NCBI GenBank assembly: GCA_030728325.1
Contig: JANQZT010000074.1
Span: forward strand, 1-55,608
Length of the DNA stretch: 55,608 nucleotides
Origin: Pontimonas sp.
Lineage (GTDB): Bacteria > Actinomycetota > Actinomycetes > Actinomycetales > Microbacteriaceae
Direction of reading: 5' to 3'
In this document: in pieces, positions 46,988 to 55,608 of the stretch
Layout of the letters: each line of letters begins with the position of its first letter
Numbering within the stretch: position 1 is the first letter of the stretch
The notes under the pieces: model-generated
Database searches by the model: none
Told to the model about the DNA's origin: nothing
The model's input: only the letters and a program-made list of their open reading frames with translations
Made by a program: the position numbers and the translations under genes

Positions 46988-47563
46988 GTGCGCCAGAGAC
47001 TTGTTGTCCTCATTTCCGGGTCTGGCACCAACCTTCTCTCCCTGCTGGAGAACCTGCCTCAGATGGACATTCCTGCAGATGTGGTGGCCGTAGGGTCCGA
47101 GACTCACGCACCAGGGCTTCGTTATGCGACGGAGCGCTCACTGCCCACATTTGTGGTCCCACTGAGCGAGTTCTCGTCCAGAGAAGAGTGGGGAGTAGCG
47201 CTGGGGGACGCGCTCGACTCCTATAGTCCTGACCTGGTTATCCTCAGCGGCTTCATGAAACTTCTCCCCGCAAGCGTGGTGAGTCGATTCGCCCCCCGCA
47301 TCCTGAACACTCACCCGGCCTATTTGCCAGAATTCCCTGGAGCGCATGCGGTGAGGGATGCGCTGGAGGCGGGAGTCTCCCAGACGGGGGCGTCAGTGAT
47401 TGTCGTGGATGAGGGAATTGATACCGGGGAAATTCTTGCCCAAGAACGGGTGCACCTTGAGCCGGGTGATGATGAGTCGGCTCTGCACGACCGGATCAAG
47501 GTCGTCGAGAGGCGACTTCTGCTCCAGGTGCTGGCCAAACTGTGTTCGGAGAAGGGAAACTAG
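46988..47563 (+). CDS. purN: Phosphoribosylglycinamide formyltransferase (10-formyl-THF)
   Basis: Third step of purine synthesis: formylates GAR using 10-formyl-THF. With the GTG at 46988 the 191-residue product starts [20 protein letters not shown], as typical. Catalytic N107 and H109 lie in [13 protein letters not shown], and D145 in [10 protein letters not shown]. The GTG at 46982 would add two residues. purH follows with a six-base gap. Confidence 0.94.
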   Translation: MRQRLVVLISGSGTNLLSLLENLPQMDIPADVVAVGSETHAPGLRYATERSLPTFVVPLSEFSSREEWGVALGDALDSYSPDLVILSGFMKLLPASVVSRFAPRILNTHPAYLPEFPGAHAVRDALEAGVSQTGASVIVVDEGIDTGEILAQERVHLEPGDDESALHDRIKVVERRLLLQVLAKLCSEKGN

Positions 47564-47568
47564 CCACC

Positions 47569-49092
47569 ATGACCGATGAACGGATAATGCCTCGACGCGC
47601 GCTGGTGTCAGTGAGTGACAAGACCGGTCTGCTCGAACTAGGACAGGCTTTGGCGCAGGCTGGCGTGGAGATTGTCTCCACCGGCTCGACTGCCCGCACA
47701 CTGCGCGATGCCGGCGTGCCCGTCGCGGAAGTGAGCGAGGTTACCGGATTCCAAGAAGCTCTCGATGGTCGGGTCAAGACCCTGCACCCCAGTATTCACG
47801 GAGGAATCCTCGCGGACCGGAGAAACCCCGAACACGTTGCCGCTCTCGAGGAGCTTGGCATCACGGCCATCGATTGGGTGATCGTGAACCTGTATCCGTT
47901 TGTGGAGACACTCGCCTCCGGCGCGGAGGACGAGGACATCATCGAGCAGATCGATATTGGCGGTCCTGCGATGGTGCGGGCCGCAGCGAAGAACCACCAC
48001 AGCGTCGCCATTGTCGTCAGCCCCTCACGCTATGACAACCTCATCGAGTCTCTAGCTGAGGGTGGGACGACGCTGGAGTGGAGGCGCGAACTCGCCGGGG
48101 AGGCTTTCACGCACACCGCGCGATACGACAGCGCGGTGTCTCAGTGGTTGACCGGGGGCGAATCCCTCAGCTTCCATGCGACCAAGCAGGGCGAGCTTCG
48201 CTATGGCGAGAATTCACACCAGGCCGCATCCGTCTATACCGGGTACGCGATGGCACCGGGGCTTGCTTCGGCGACGGTACTTCAGGGCAAAGAGATGTCC
48301 TACAACAATTACCTCGATGCTGATGCGGCGCTTCGCGCAGCTCTTGATCACGAGGGTCCCGCCATTGCCATCATCAAGCACCAGAATCCTTGCGGGATAG
48401 CGACTTCGGAGTCGCTGGTCGCAGCGCACGAGCTCGCCCACGCGTGTGACCCGGTGTCTGCTTTTGGAGGAGTGATCGCCGCCAACCGAGTACTGGATGG
48501 TGACACTGCCCGCTCTATTGTTGAGATCTTTACCGAGGTAGTGGTGGCTCCCGGTTTCACCCCCGAGGCCCGCGAGGTCTTTGCAGCGAAATCTAATCTC
48601 AGGATTGTCGAACTACCCGAGGGTTTCGAGCAAGCCACGACTGAGTGGCGACACATCTCCGGTGGAGTGCTCGTTCAGGACGTAGATCGACACTTTGCTG
48701 ATCCCTCCACCTGGACATTGGTCGCCGGTGATCCGGCTGACCCCTCGGACCTTGCGTCCCTGGAGTTTGCGTGGCGAGCAGTCCGGGCCGTCAAATCCAA
48801 TGGAATATTGCTCGCCCAGGGTGGCGCGAGTGTGGGCATTGGAATGGGCCAGGTCAACAGAGTGGATTCTTGTCAGCTCGCAGTGTCGAGAGCGGGAGAG
48901 CGGGCCACCGGCAGCGTCGCTGCGTCCGATGCCTTTTTCCCCTTTGCCGATGGCCTGCAACTGTTGATCGATGCGGGAGTGCGGGCTGTGGTGCAACCTG
49001 GCGGGTCTGTGCGGGATGACGAGGTGATTGCTGCAGCGCAGGCTGCCGGCGTCACCATGTATCTCACTGGTGAGCGCCACTTTTTCCACTAA
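47569..49092 (+). CDS. purH: Bifunctional AICAR transformylase / IMP cyclohydrolase
   Basis: Last two steps to IMP. The 507-residue product has the MGS-like cyclohydrolase domain ([20 protein letters not shown] and [16 protein letters not shown]), then the transformylase domain with [11 protein letters not shown] and the characteristic C terminus [11 protein letters not shown]. The ATG at 47569 is chosen over the GTG at 47542 that would overlap purN. Its substrate AICAR (ZMP) is the precursor of the ligand sensed by the glyA riboswitch. Confidence 0.95.
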   Translation: MTDERIMPRRALVSVSDKTGLLELGQALAQAGVEIVSTGSTARTLRDAGVPVAEVSEVTGFQEALDGRVKTLHPSIHGGILADRRNPEHVAALEELGITAIDWVIVNLYPFVETLASGAEDEDIIEQIDIGGPAMVRAAAKNHHSVAIVVSPSRYDNLIESLAEGGTTLEWRRELAGEAFTHTARYDSAVSQWLTGGESLSFHATKQGELRYGENSHQAASVYTGYAMAPGLASATVLQGKEMSYNNYLDADAALRAALDHEGPAIAIIKHQNPCGIATSESLVAAHELAHACDPVSAFGGVIAANRVLDGDTARSIVEIFTEVVVAPGFTPEAREVFAAKSNLRIVELPEGFEQATTEWRHISGGVLVQDVDRHFADPSTWTLVAGDPADPSDLASLEFAWRAVRAVKSNGILLAQGGASVGIGMGQVNRVDSCQLAVSRAGERATGSVAASDAFFPFADGLQLLIDAGVRAVVQPGGSVRDDEVIAAAQAAGVTMYLTGERHFFH

Positions 49093-49571
49093 AGAGTGAG
49101 CGATCCGATCGTGTCACCGTATTCGGTGCTACCCGTTTCGTGGAATCCGAGGTGACGGAAGAATTCTCCTGGGCCTTCTTCGCCGCCTGACCACACTGCC
49201 TGCAAGGTGGTGAATCCTTGCGCGCGGGCCTCCTCGGTGACGGCATCAATAGCGAATCGGCCCACGCCTTGTCCCTGCACGTTAGCGGCAACACTCACCC
49301 GCCACACACAACAGCGCAGCGCCTCATCAGGGTGAGTGGAATCAAAATACGCGCGAATGAAGCCCACCACCTGGTCATCAAGGGTGATGACGCGACTCCA
49401 CGTTTTGGAGTGATCAAGGCTTGCGTCAGCGTTGGCATAGGTAACCGGGGTTTCAAATTGCTCCTGCCCTGGCCTTAACTCGAGCGAGTTTGCCTGCATC
49501 GCGGTGTCGGCAGAGAGTTCCCGAAGAATCAACCCAGTCATGAAATCAGCGTAGAGCGTTTGCGTGAACAT
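49089..49571 (-). CDS. GNAT family N-acetyltransferase
   Basis: 160 residues with the acetyl-CoA loop [18 protein letters not shown] at about 93-110 (QxxGxG) and the late [17 protein letters not shown]. The R/Q-x-x-G-x-G pattern and length fit GNAT; substrate unknown. The start at 49571 is preferred because GATACT lies six bases upstream; M11 at 49541 is an alternative. It shares a stop overlap with purH and a palindrome with icd. Confidence 0.8.
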   Translation of the reverse strand: MFTQTLYADFMTGLILRELSADTAMQANSLELRPGQEQFETPVTYANADASLDHSKTWSRVITLDDQVVGFIRAYFDSTHPDEALRCCVWRVSVAANVQGQGVGRFAIDAVTEEARAQGFTTLQAVWSGGEEGPGEFFRHLGFHETGSTEYGDTIGSLTL

Positions 49572-49579
49572 CCGGTAAG

Positions 49580-49597
49580 TATCTTTATGTAAAGATA
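49580..49597. promoter_or_regulatory. 18-bp perfect palindrome between the GNAT gene and icd
   Basis: TATCTTTA-TG-TAAAGATA is a perfect 8-bp dyad. It lies 9 bases upstream of the GNAT start on the minus strand and about 30 bp before the likely icd start, so one regulator could affect both. The motif resembles MarR-type operators in layout, but no regulator gene is nearby. Confidence 0.5.
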
Positions 49598-49617
49598 TAT
49601 ACGGCGCCTTTCGAGAT

Positions 49618-49623
49618 TAGACT
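49618..49623 (+). promoter_or_regulatory. Candidate -10 for icd
   Basis: TAGACT predicts a start near 49630 and a leader of about 35 nt; GAAGGGA precedes the icd GTG. No good -35 was seen, in keeping with possible activation. Confidence 0.35.
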
Positions 49624-49664
49624 TTCTCGGGCCAGAGCGCCCGTTCGTAGAGAAGGGATTCCCC

Positions 49665-50879
49665 GTGGAAAAGATCAAGGTTGATGGCGTCGTCGTAGAG
49701 CTCGATGGCGACGAAATGACACGTATTATTTGGCAGGCCATCAAGGACCGCCTCATCCACCCCTACCTCGATCTCACCCTGGAGTACTACGACCTGGGAA
49801 TCGAGAAGCGTGACGAGACGGACGACCAGATCACCATCGACGCTGCTCATGCCATTCAGAAGCACGGAGTCGGCGTCAAGTGCGCCACCATCACTCCTGA
49901 TGAAGCCCGCGTGGAAGAGTTTGGTCTCAAGAAGATGTGGCGCAGCCCCAACGGGACCATCCGCAACATCCTCGGCGGCGTGATTTTCCGCGAGCCGATC
50001 ATCATCTCCAACATCCCCCGGCTCGTTCCCGGCTGGAACAAGCCCATCATTGTTGGACGTCACGCGTTTGGTGATCAGTACCGCGCCACGGACTTTGTGT
50101 TCGAAGGACCGGGAACGCTCACCATTAGCTTCCAGCCGAAAGACGGTGGCGAAGCCCAGAGCTTCGAGGTCTTTGAGGCACCCGGTGGCGGTGTTGCCAT
50201 GGCGATGTATAACCTCGACGCCTCCATCCGCGATTTCGCTCGTGCATCCTTGAACTACGGTCTGAACCGCGGATACCCGGTCTACCTCTCGACCAAGAAC
50301 ACCATCTTGAAGGCCTATGACGGACGCTTCAAGGACATCTTCCAGGAGATCTTCGAAGCAGAGTTCCAGGACAAGTTTGAGAAGGCCGGCATCACGTATG
50401 AGCACCGCCTCATCGATGACATGGTGGCAGCTGCCCTCAAGTGGGAGGGTGGCTACGTCTGGGCTACCAAGAACTACGACGGTGACGTCCAGTCCGACAC
50501 GGTGGCCCAAGGGTTTGGATCTCTCGGCCTGATGACCAGTGTGCTCACCACTCCTGACGGCGCAATTGTCGAGGCGGAGGCAGCTCACGGAACGGTGACA
50601 CGTCACTACCGCGAGCACCAGAAGGGCAACCCCACCTCGACAAACCCCATTGCCTCGATCTTCGCCTGGACACGGGGTCTAATGCACCGCGGGAAGCTCG
50701 ACTCGAACCAGGCCCTGATTGATTTCGCCCAGACGCTGGAGGACGTGGTCATCAAGACTGTGGAGTCTGGAGCCATGACGAAGGACCTCGCGATGCTCGT
50801 CGGTGGCGACCAGAAGTGGCAGACCACCGAGGACTTCTTGGCCACCTTGGATGAGAATCTGAAGGCACGACTCGGCTAG
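49665..50879 (+). CDS. icd: NADP-dependent isocitrate dehydrogenase (homodimeric type)
   Basis: Oxidatively decarboxylates isocitrate to 2-oxoglutarate. The 404-residue product resembles eukaryote-like NADP-IDH: it starts [20 protein letters not shown], has the substrate loop [19 protein letters not shown] and the metal region [17 protein letters not shown] with [20 protein letters not shown]. It is not the large monomeric IDH found in some actinobacteria. GTG start. It is followed directly by a promoter for the Cys-rich ORF. Confidence 0.96.
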   Translation: MEKIKVDGVVVELDGDEMTRIIWQAIKDRLIHPYLDLTLEYYDLGIEKRDETDDQITIDAAHAIQKHGVGVKCATITPDEARVEEFGLKKMWRSPNGTIRNILGGVIFREPIIISNIPRLVPGWNKPIIVGRHAFGDQYRATDFVFEGPGTLTISFQPKDGGEAQSFEVFEAPGGGVAMAMYNLDASIRDFARASLNYGLNRGYPVYLSTKNTILKAYDGRFKDIFQEIFEAEFQDKFEKAGITYEHRLIDDMVAAALKWEGGYVWATKNYDGDVQSDTVAQGFGSLGLMTSVLTTPDGAIVEAEAAHGTVTRHYREHQKGNPTSTNPIASIFAWTRGLMHRGKLDSNQALIDFAQTLEDVVIKTVESGAMTKDLAMLVGGDQKWQTTEDFLATLDENLKARLG

Positions 50880-50908
50880 TAGCCAAAATACCCCCAGGGG
50901 TATATACT
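50880..50908 (+). promoter_or_regulatory. Promoter with CsoR/CstR-like operator
   Basis: TAGCCA (50880-50885) and TATACT (50903-50908) have a 17-bp spacer. Within the spacer lies the perfect palindrome ATACCCC-CA-GGGGTAT (50888-50903), which resembles operators of the CsoR/RcnR/CstR family of copper-, nickel- or persulfide-sensing repressors. Binding would occlude the promoter. The repressor gene is not in the window. Confidence 0.6.
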
Positions 50909-50948
50909 CTGAGAGTCGTGATTACTTCAACACTCAAGGAGAACCATC

Positions 50949-51065
50949 GTGTGTAGCCCAGCGCGTTGTAACCGCTGCAGCAAGGTCACCTGGACCGGTT
51001 GCGGAGAGCACATTGAACAGGCTTTGGCTGGTTTCGGACCAGACGAGCTTTGCAAGTGCGCCTAG
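50949..51065 (+). CDS. 38-residue cysteine-rich small protein
   Basis: GTG start seven bases after AAGGAGAA. The product begins MCSPARCNRCSKVTWTGCGE and ends ELCKCA: six cysteines in 38 residues (C2, C7, C10, C18, C35, C37), plus H21, with a CNRC ribbon-like pair and CKC at the end, suggesting a metal or thiol-binding site. I recall similar short CxxC-KTTWxGCGxH proteins in other actinobacteria, without known function. The operator upstream suggests metal or sulfur-stress control. A strong terminator follows, so it is monocistronic. Confidence 0.75.
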   Translation: MCSPARCNRCSKVTWTGCGEHIEQALAGFGPDELCKCA

Positions 51066-51080
51066 TCCTTAGCTGACTCT

Positions 51081-51110
51081 CTCATCCCTAGGCCACGGCC
51101 TAGGGATGAG
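51081..51110. terminator. Bidirectional terminator between the Cys-rich ORF and purU
   Basis: A perfect 14-bp inverted repeat (51081-51094 with 51097-51110) has a two-base centre. It lies between two convergent genes and would serve both transcripts; T-rich sequence (TCATTT) follows on the plus strand. Confidence 0.85.
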
Positions 51111-51968
51111 TCATTTAAAGATGATGGTGCGCACACCATCGAGCAAGATTCGGTGCTCAGCAAACCACCGCACGGCCTGGGTCAGGGTGCGAGATTCCTC
51201 ATCCTGGCCGATAGCCCGAAGCTCTTCGGCAGAGTGAGAGTGATCCACCCGCACCACATTCTGCTCAATGATGGGTCCCTCATCGAGTTCCGTCGTCACA
51301 AAGTGTGCGGTCGCGCCGATGAGTTTCACACCCCGTTCGTGGGCTTGGCGATAAGGGCTCGCTCCCTTGAAGCCGGGGAGGAACGAATGGTGGATATTAA
51401 TCATGCGGCCCTCGAGTGCTGTACACAGTTCAGGGCTCACGATCTGCATGTACCGCGCCAACACGACCAACTCAATGTCATGCTTCTCCACCAGAGCGAG
51501 GACTTCCGCCTCAAACTGAGCTTTGCTGGCCTGGTCGGTAATCGGAAGTGCTCGGAAGGGAACGCCATAGAACTGTGCGACAGGCTCGAGGGCGTCGTGG
51601 TTGGAAAGAACCTGGGGAATATCAATTGTGAGGTGACCATCTCGCTGACGCACCAGAAGGTCGGTCAGACAGTGGCCGGCGCTTGAGGCAAGGATCAGAG
51701 TTCGAAGGGGTCGCCCCACGGTGTTGATCTCTGCGGTCATGTCATAGCGCTCAATCACAGGGGCAAGAGCGGCCTGGAAGCTGTCATAGTCCGAGGTGGT
51801 TTCCACCTGCACCCGCATAAAGAAGCGCCCCGTGTCCTCCGAAGAGAACTGTTGAGACTCGGTGATGTTGCCCTTGGCTTCGACGATTGCCCCGCTGACA
51901 GCGTGGACAATACCGGGCTTGTCATCACAGACGAACGTCACCACAAAGTGAAAAGGAGAGCTTGGCAC
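51111..51968 (-). CDS. purU: Formyltetrahydrofolate deformylase
   Basis: Hydrolyses 10-formyl-THF to formate and THF. The 285-residue product has an N-terminal ACT domain (about 8-85, HFVVTFVCDDKPGIVHAVSG) and a C-terminal formyltransferase-like domain with the catalytic NIHHSFLPGFKGASPY. The ACT domain and the HHSFLP sequence separate it from PurN. GTG start, with TAAGCT six bases upstream, so leaderless. It balances the folate pool near purN, purH, glyA and folD. Confidence 0.95.
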   Translation of the reverse strand: MPSSPFHFVVTFVCDDKPGIVHAVSGAIVEAKGNITESQQFSSEDTGRFFMRVQVETTSDYDSFQAALAPVIERYDMTAEINTVGRPLRTLILASSAGHCLTDLLVRQRDGHLTIDIPQVLSNHDALEPVAQFYGVPFRALPITDQASKAQFEAEVLALVEKHDIELVVLARYMQIVSPELCTALEGRMINIHHSFLPGFKGASPYRQAHERGVKLIGATAHFVTTELDEGPIIEQNVVRVDHSHSAEELRAIGQDEESRTLTQAVRWFAEHRILLDGVRTIIFK

Positions 51969-51974
51969 CCCCCT

Positions 51975-51980
51975 AGCTTA
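51975..51980 (-). promoter_or_regulatory. -10 box for leaderless purU
   Basis: Minus-strand TAAGCT, then AGGGGG, then the GTG at 51968. The AGGGGG touches the start codon and is too close to act as a Shine-Dalgarno. Confidence 0.45.
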
Positions 51981-52023
51981 GGGTTTTCGCGTGGTCCACC
52001 GGGGTGCTCCCAGCGACCTCGGT

Positions 52024-52029
52024 TAGACT
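52024..52029 (+). promoter_or_regulatory. Candidate -10 for glyA
   Basis: TAGACT predicts transcription beginning near 52036, at the 5' edge of the riboswitch aptamer. Confidence 0.4.
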
Positions 52030-52033
52030 GGTG

Positions 52034-52108
52034 CTACGCAACTGGCGTAATGATGGATAACCATCGGGGAGCGTAAGGAAGCGTGCTGGCCGTACGCCTG
52101 GGCTGACA
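52034..52108 (+). ncRNA. ZTP (pfl) riboswitch aptamer upstream of glyA
   Basis: The pfl signature is complete: AACTGGCG (52040-52047), helix GATGG-ATAA-CCATC (52052-52065) followed by GGGGAGCG (52066-52073), then the second domain GCCGTACGCCTGGGC (52089-52103). GGCG (52044-52047) can pair with CGCC (52095-52098) as the family pseudoknot. ZTP riboswitches sense ZTP/ZMP, which rises when 10-formyl-THF is low, and turn on folate genes; glyA-folD are classical targets. Confidence 0.9.
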
Positions 52109-52144
52109 CGACAATTCCATATCCGTGTAACCAAGGGAGAGCCC
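52100..52144 (+). promoter_or_regulatory. Predicted riboswitch expression platform
   Basis: GGGCT (52100-52104), the 3' strand of the aptamer hairpin, is complementary to AGCCC (52140-52144), which lies between the GGGAG ribosome site and the glyA GTG. Ligand binding would hold GGGC in the aptamer and free the start region; without ligand it could pair and mask it. Translational control is inferred, as no terminator is visible. Confidence 0.45.
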
Positions 52145-52145
52145 C

Positions 52146-53435
52146 GTGAACCCCACAACAACCCCAGCACTCGACGCTTTTACTGCAACGCTCGCCGAGA
52201 TCGACCCCGAGATTCAGGATGTCCTGGATAAGGAACTTGGTCGCCAGCGCGGCACGCTGGAAATGATTGCCAGCGAAAACTTTGTGCCCCACGCAGTCTT
52301 GGAAGCCCAAGGCAGCGTGCTCACGAACAAATATGCCGAGGGCTACCCCGGTAAGCGCTACTACGGCGGCTGCGAATTCGTGGACATCGCCGAGAACCTC
52401 GCGATTGAGCGGGCAAAAGAACTCTTCGGTGCCGCGTATGCGAATGTCCAGCCTCACTCGGGTGCGAGCGCCAGTGCCGCTGTATTGCACGCACTCGCGC
52501 AGCCCGGCGACACCATCTTGGGTCTTGAATTGGCTCACGGTGGTCACCTGACTCACGGTATGAAGCTCAACTTCTCCGGCAAGGTCTACAACGCCACCTC
52601 CTATGGCGTAGAGCCCGACACCTTCTTGATTGACATGGACAAAGTCCGTGACAAGGCCCTGGAGCACAAGCCCACCGTCTTGATTGCGGGCTGGTCGGCG
52701 TATCCCCGTCACACTGACTTTGCGGCATTCCGTGCCATCGCCGACGAGGTGGGAGCAAAGCTCTGGGTCGACATGGCGCACTTTGCTGGCTTGGTCGCAG
52801 CGGGTCTGCACCCCTCGCCCATCCCTCACGCAGATGTTGTCTCGACAACCGTTCACAAGACCCTCGGTGGTCCTCGCTCTGGAATCATCCTGAGCCGGGA
52901 TGAGTCACTGGCTAAGAAGCTGAATTCCGCGGTGTTCCCGGGACAGCAGGGTGGACCTCTCATGCACGTGATCGCGGCAAAAGCGGTCGCCTTCAAGCTC
53001 GCCATGACTCCTGAGTTCCGCGATCGTCAAGAGAGAACCATCCAGGGCGCGAAGCTCCTGGCCGAGCGCTTGGTCCAGGACGACACCAAGGCTGCCGGAG
53101 TGGACGTTCTGACCGGCGGAACTGATGTTCACCTTGCCCTCGTGGACTTGCGGAACTCGCCCGTGGACGGGCAGCAAGCCGAGGACCTTCTGCACCACGT
53201 GGGAATCACCGTGAACCGTAACGCGGTTCCCTTTGACCCCAGGCCCCCCATGGTCACCTCCGGTGTGCGCATCGGAACCCCAGCGCTCGCGACACGAGGA
53301 TTCGGTGAGACGGAATTCACCGAGGTGGCGGACATCATCGCTCACACTCTGATGCCAAACCCCGATATCTCGGCTTTGCAGGGGCGAGTGGCGCAGTTGA
53401 CCCAGGCGTGGCCGCTCTATCCCGAGCTTTCCTAG
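52146..53435 (+). CDS. glyA: Serine hydroxymethyltransferase
   Basis: PLP enzyme converting serine plus THF to glycine plus methylene-THF. The 429-residue product has the PLP lysine K238 in [14 protein letters not shown], the folate/PLP loops [20 protein letters not shown] and [18 protein letters not shown], and [16 protein letters not shown] near the C terminus. GTG start after AAGGGAG. Under the ZTP riboswitch, with folD 6 bases downstream. Confidence 0.97.
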   Translation: MNPTTTPALDAFTATLAEIDPEIQDVLDKELGRQRGTLEMIASENFVPHAVLEAQGSVLTNKYAEGYPGKRYYGGCEFVDIAENLAIERAKELFGAAYANVQPHSGASASAAVLHALAQPGDTILGLELAHGGHLTHGMKLNFSGKVYNATSYGVEPDTFLIDMDKVRDKALEHKPTVLIAGWSAYPRHTDFAAFRAIADEVGAKLWVDMAHFAGLVAAGLHPSPIPHADVVSTTVHKTLGGPRSGIILSRDESLAKKLNSAVFPGQQGGPLMHVIAAKAVAFKLAMTPEFRDRQERTIQGAKLLAERLVQDDTKAAGVDVLTGGTDVHLALVDLRNSPVDGQQAEDLLHHVGITVNRNAVPFDPRPPMVTSGVRIGTPALATRGFGETEFTEVADIIAHTLMPNPDISALQGRVAQLTQAWPLYPELS

Positions 53436-53441
53436 CCACCT

Positions 53442-54326
53442 ATGAGAGCAACCACTCTTGATGGGACCGCTACGGCCCAGGTCATCAAAGCGGAAATTGC
53501 TGACCAGGTCCGTGTTCTCCACGAAGTGGGAGTGACTCCGGGCCTGGGCACAATTCTGGTCGGAGAGGACCCGGGGTCAACGTGGTACGTCGCGGGGAAA
53601 CACAAGGACTGCGGCGAGGTGGGAATTGAGTCCTACCGAATCGATTTGCCCGCAAGCGCAACCCAGGACGAAGTCCTCGCGGCGATTGACGAGTTCAATG
53701 ACAACCCCGGTGTGACCGGCTACATCGTTCAGCTTCCACTGCCGGATCACATTGACCAGGACGCTGTGTTGGAGCGCATCGACCCCGTCAAGGACGCCGA
53801 TGGGCTGCACCCGATGAACTTGGGTCGTCTGGTGAATCAGGTCGGTGGCGACATGGACTCACCCATGCCCTGCACTCCTCAAGGAATCGTGGAGCTGGTT
53901 GAGCGCCACGGAATTTCGTGGTCGGGCAAACACGTCGTGGTGCTGGGGCGCGGTGTGACAGTGGGTCGACCGATCGGTTTGTTGTTGACCAGGCGCGGGC
54001 TGGATGCGACGGTGACTCTCACTCACACCAAGACAGCCAACCTCGCTGAGTTGGTTGCTCAGGCCGATGTGATTGTGGCGGCTGCGGGGGTTGCAGGCAT
54101 CGTGACTGCAGACATGGTGAAGCCAGGCGCGGTGGTCTTGGACGTTGGAGTGAGTCGAGTGGTGGTTGGCGGGAAAGCTCAGGTTGTGGGGGACGTCGCT
54201 CCGGATGTCTGGAAGGTTGCCGGGTATGTCTCGCCAAACCCCGGGGGTGTCGGGCCCATGACGAGAGCTCTTCTTCTTCGGAATGTGGTGGAGATTGCCC
54301 AGAGGGGAGTAGCTGGTCGTGGCTAA
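53442..54326 (+). CDS. folD: Methylene-THF dehydrogenase / methenyl-THF cyclohydrolase
   Basis: Converts methylene-THF to 10-formyl-THF. The 294-residue product has the YVxxK catalytic motif at 49-53 (WYVAGK, K53) and the second signature [18 protein letters not shown] for NADP binding, then [20 protein letters not shown]. In an operon with glyA; together they supply the formyl-THF used by PurN and PurH. Its end overlaps tdk by 8 bases. Confidence 0.96.
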   Translation: MRATTLDGTATAQVIKAEIADQVRVLHEVGVTPGLGTILVGEDPGSTWYVAGKHKDCGEVGIESYRIDLPASATQDEVLAAIDEFNDNPGVTGYIVQLPLPDHIDQDAVLERIDPVKDADGLHPMNLGRLVNQVGGDMDSPMPCTPQGIVELVERHGISWSGKHVVVLGRGVTVGRPIGLLLTRRGLDATVTLTHTKTANLAELVAQADVIVAAAGVAGIVTADMVKPGAVVLDVGVSRVVVGGKAQVVGDVAPDVWKVAGYVSPNPGGVGPMTRALLLRNVVEIAQRGVAGRG

Positions 54327-54984
54327 GTTGTATTTCCGCTACGGAGCGATGAATTCCGGTAAGTCAACAGCGCTGTTGCAGGCTGCTCATAACTATGAGG
54401 AGCGTGGGCAGAGAGTTGTACTCGCGAAACCCATGGTCGACACTAAGGGCGACCGCACGATTGTCTCGAGACTGGGGGTGTCGCGAGAGGTTGACCTGAT
54501 CATTGGTCCCGCAACCGATGTCGTGAACATGATCGACAACGAAGCAGATGTCATCGCACGCCAGACCGGGGAGACAATTTCCTGTCTCCTCGTTGATGAG
54601 TCCCAGTTCTTGAGTCCCCGCCAGGTCGATGACCTGTTCATCATCGCGATTCGTCGCAACATTCCGGTGTTGGCCTACGGAATCCGCACCGACTTCCAGA
54701 CGGTGGCTTTTCCCGGTTCGAGGCGCCTCTTGGAGATTGCCCATTCCTTGGAAGAGCTCAAAACCATCTGCCGTTGCGGGCGAAAAGCTGTCTTCAACAC
54801 CAGGAAAGTGAATGGTCAGTTTGTCTTCGATGGAGCGCAGGTCGCCATTGATGGCGGCGAGGTCACTTATGAATCGCTGTGTGGGGAGTGTTACTTGGAC
54901 GAAAGTGGTGGTCGGCTTGCCAGTGGCTACGTCCCGCAGGAGATTATCCAGGAGCTAGCGGAGCCGGACCCAGACTTCAGTTAG
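54319..54984 (+). CDS. tdk: Thymidine kinase
   Basis: Type II thymidine kinase of the salvage pathway. The 221-residue product has the P-loop GAMNSGKST at 9-17, the DESQF motif ([13 protein letters not shown]), and zinc cysteine pairs (ICRCGRK and LCGECYLD). GTG start inside the end of folD. Thymidine salvage placed beside folate genes is logical, but shared control is an inference. Confidence 0.94.
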   Translation: MAKLYFRYGAMNSGKSTALLQAAHNYEERGQRVVLAKPMVDTKGDRTIVSRLGVSREVDLIIGPATDVVNMIDNEADVIARQTGETISCLLVDESQFLSPRQVDDLFIIAIRRNIPVLAYGIRTDFQTVAFPGSRRLLEIAHSLEELKTICRCGRKAVFNTRKVNGQFVFDGAQVAIDGGEVTYESLCGECYLDESGGRLASGYVPQEIIQELAEPDPDFS

Positions 54985-55061
<77 letters not shown>

Positions 55062-55090
55062 CGATGTGGAAGTGCCCTGTGAGGCAGGGC

Positions 55091-55608
55091 TCAAGCGTAC
55101 CCGATGTCGTCCGCCACGAGCGTGACGAGTACGGCTTCGGGTGGGCAGAACAGGCGCACCGGCGCGTAGATGCTGGTGCCAAGACCAGCGGACACTTGGA
55201 GGTAGGACGCTTTGCCCGCGTGGGTCCACACATGGACTCCAGAGGCCATCGACGTGGGGAGATCGCAGTTGGTGGTGAGCGCTCGCCCTCCAGGCAAACA
55301 CACCTGTCCACCGTGAGTGTGCCCCGCAAAGATGACCTCAGCACCGTTGTTCTGGAGGGCGTTGAGAACTCGTTGATAGGGGGCATGTGTCACACCCAGT
55401 GTCGTGATCGAAGTGGTGCCGGCTTCGGTTTCCTCCCGCTCCTTATCGAGCAGTCCGGGAAGGCCAGGAAGGTCATCGAGGCCATAGTGGGCGTCCCCCA
55501 CACCGACCCACTCCAGCGAGCTGCCGCGAATGTCCATGCGAGCGACACCGTTGTCAATGTCGCTCCATCCCAGCGTTTGGTAGAGCTCCTGAAGACCTGC
55601 AAAATTCA
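55091..55608 (-). CDS. Metallophosphoesterase, partial (5' end beyond the window)
   Basis: The minus-strand frame is open to the edge and encodes at least 172 residues, with NFAGLQELYQTLGWSD at the truncated start. Metallophosphoesterase metal motifs GVTHAPYQRV and IFAGHTHGGQVCLPGG (GHTHGGQ) are present; the N-terminal GDxxD motifs would lie outside. The layout resembles YkuE-like membrane-associated phosphoesterases. An internal ATG at 55537 is not the true start. Substrate unknown. Confidence 0.88.
   Translation of the reverse strand, partial: NFAGLQELYQTLGWSDIDNGVARMDIRGSSLEWVGVGDAHYGLDDLPGLPGLLDKEREETEAGTTSITTLGVTHAPYQRVLNALQNNGAEVIFAGHTHGGQVCLPGGRALTTNCDLPTSMASGVHVWTHAGKASYLQVSAGLGTSIYAPVRLFCPPEAVLVTLVADDIGYA

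Noticed and set aside
50918-50956. Short frame GTG-ATT-ACT to TAG before the Cys-rich ORF as a leader peptide
   Set aside because: No ribosome site; it merely runs through the AAGGAG of the next ORF. The Cys-rich ORF has the proper site.
51111-51968. Reading purU as a second purN
   Set aside because: The N-terminal ACT domain and the HHSFLPGFKG sequence are those of the deformylase.

Overview
The window is a core chromosomal segment of a moderately GC-rich actinobacterium. I infer Microbacteriaceae, probably a small-genome aquatic Luna/Rhodoluna/Pontimonas-type lineage. Three things point there: the S10-spc-alpha ribosomal operons lack rpsN, rpsD and map; the order uvrD1-sucCD-perM-purN-purH matches Mycobacterium; and short spacers, four-base gene overlaps and leaderless starts suggest compaction. 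I see no mobile elements, phage genes, CRISPR or rRNA.

Layout. (1) 1-17312: ribosomal protein superoperon rpsJ to rplQ with secY, adk, infA, rpmJ and rpoA, then truA and the rplM-rpsI pair. (2) 17336-25628: amino-sugar and wall precursor genes (glmM, glmS, alr), coaA and acpS, then the tRNA t6A cluster tsaE-tsaB-rimI-tsaD. (3) 25653-28640: a small membrane protein, a THUMP-like methyltransferase, an orphan groES under two CIRCE operators, and rarD. (4) 28678-34262: an amino-acid-type ABC importer, livK facing livFGMH, with a strong bidirectional terminator between them. (5) 34360-39790: guanine nucleotide synthesis guaB, guaB3 and guaA around SURF1 and DUF3817 genes. (6) 39793-49571: Bax-inhibitor protein, DUF4190-like protein, helicase uvrD1, succinyl-CoA synthetase sucCD, perM, purN, purH and a GNAT enzyme. 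(7) 49665-55608: icd, a 38-residue cysteine-rich protein behind a CsoR/CstR-like palindrome, purU, a ZTP riboswitch with glyA-folD, tdk, tRNA-Pro(CGG), and a metallophosphoesterase gene cut by the window edge.

How the parts relate. Regions 5-7 form a purine and one-carbon neighbourhood: PurN and PurH consume formyl-THF, PurU releases formate from it, GlyA and FolD supply it, and the ZTP riboswitch reads the ZTP/ZMP that builds up when formyl-THF is short. SucCD and Icd supply TCA steps.

Most notable signals. The short Cys-rich ORF has a perfect ATACCCC-CA-GGGGTAT operator inside its promoter. L15 carries a 136-residue histone-H1-like Lys/Ala/Pro N-terminal tail, while L17 carries an 81-residue acidic C-terminal tail. 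LivH has an N-terminal exported beta domain. A recurrent TANNNT-N6/7-start pattern implies leaderless mRNAs for ten genes. Three convergent gene pairs share overlapping stop codons on CTAR. Unexplained palindromes lie upstream of icd, the Bax-inhibitor gene and livK. The window is mostly conserved genes, so novelty lies in small ORFs, protein tails and regulatory DNA rather than in a large accessory system.
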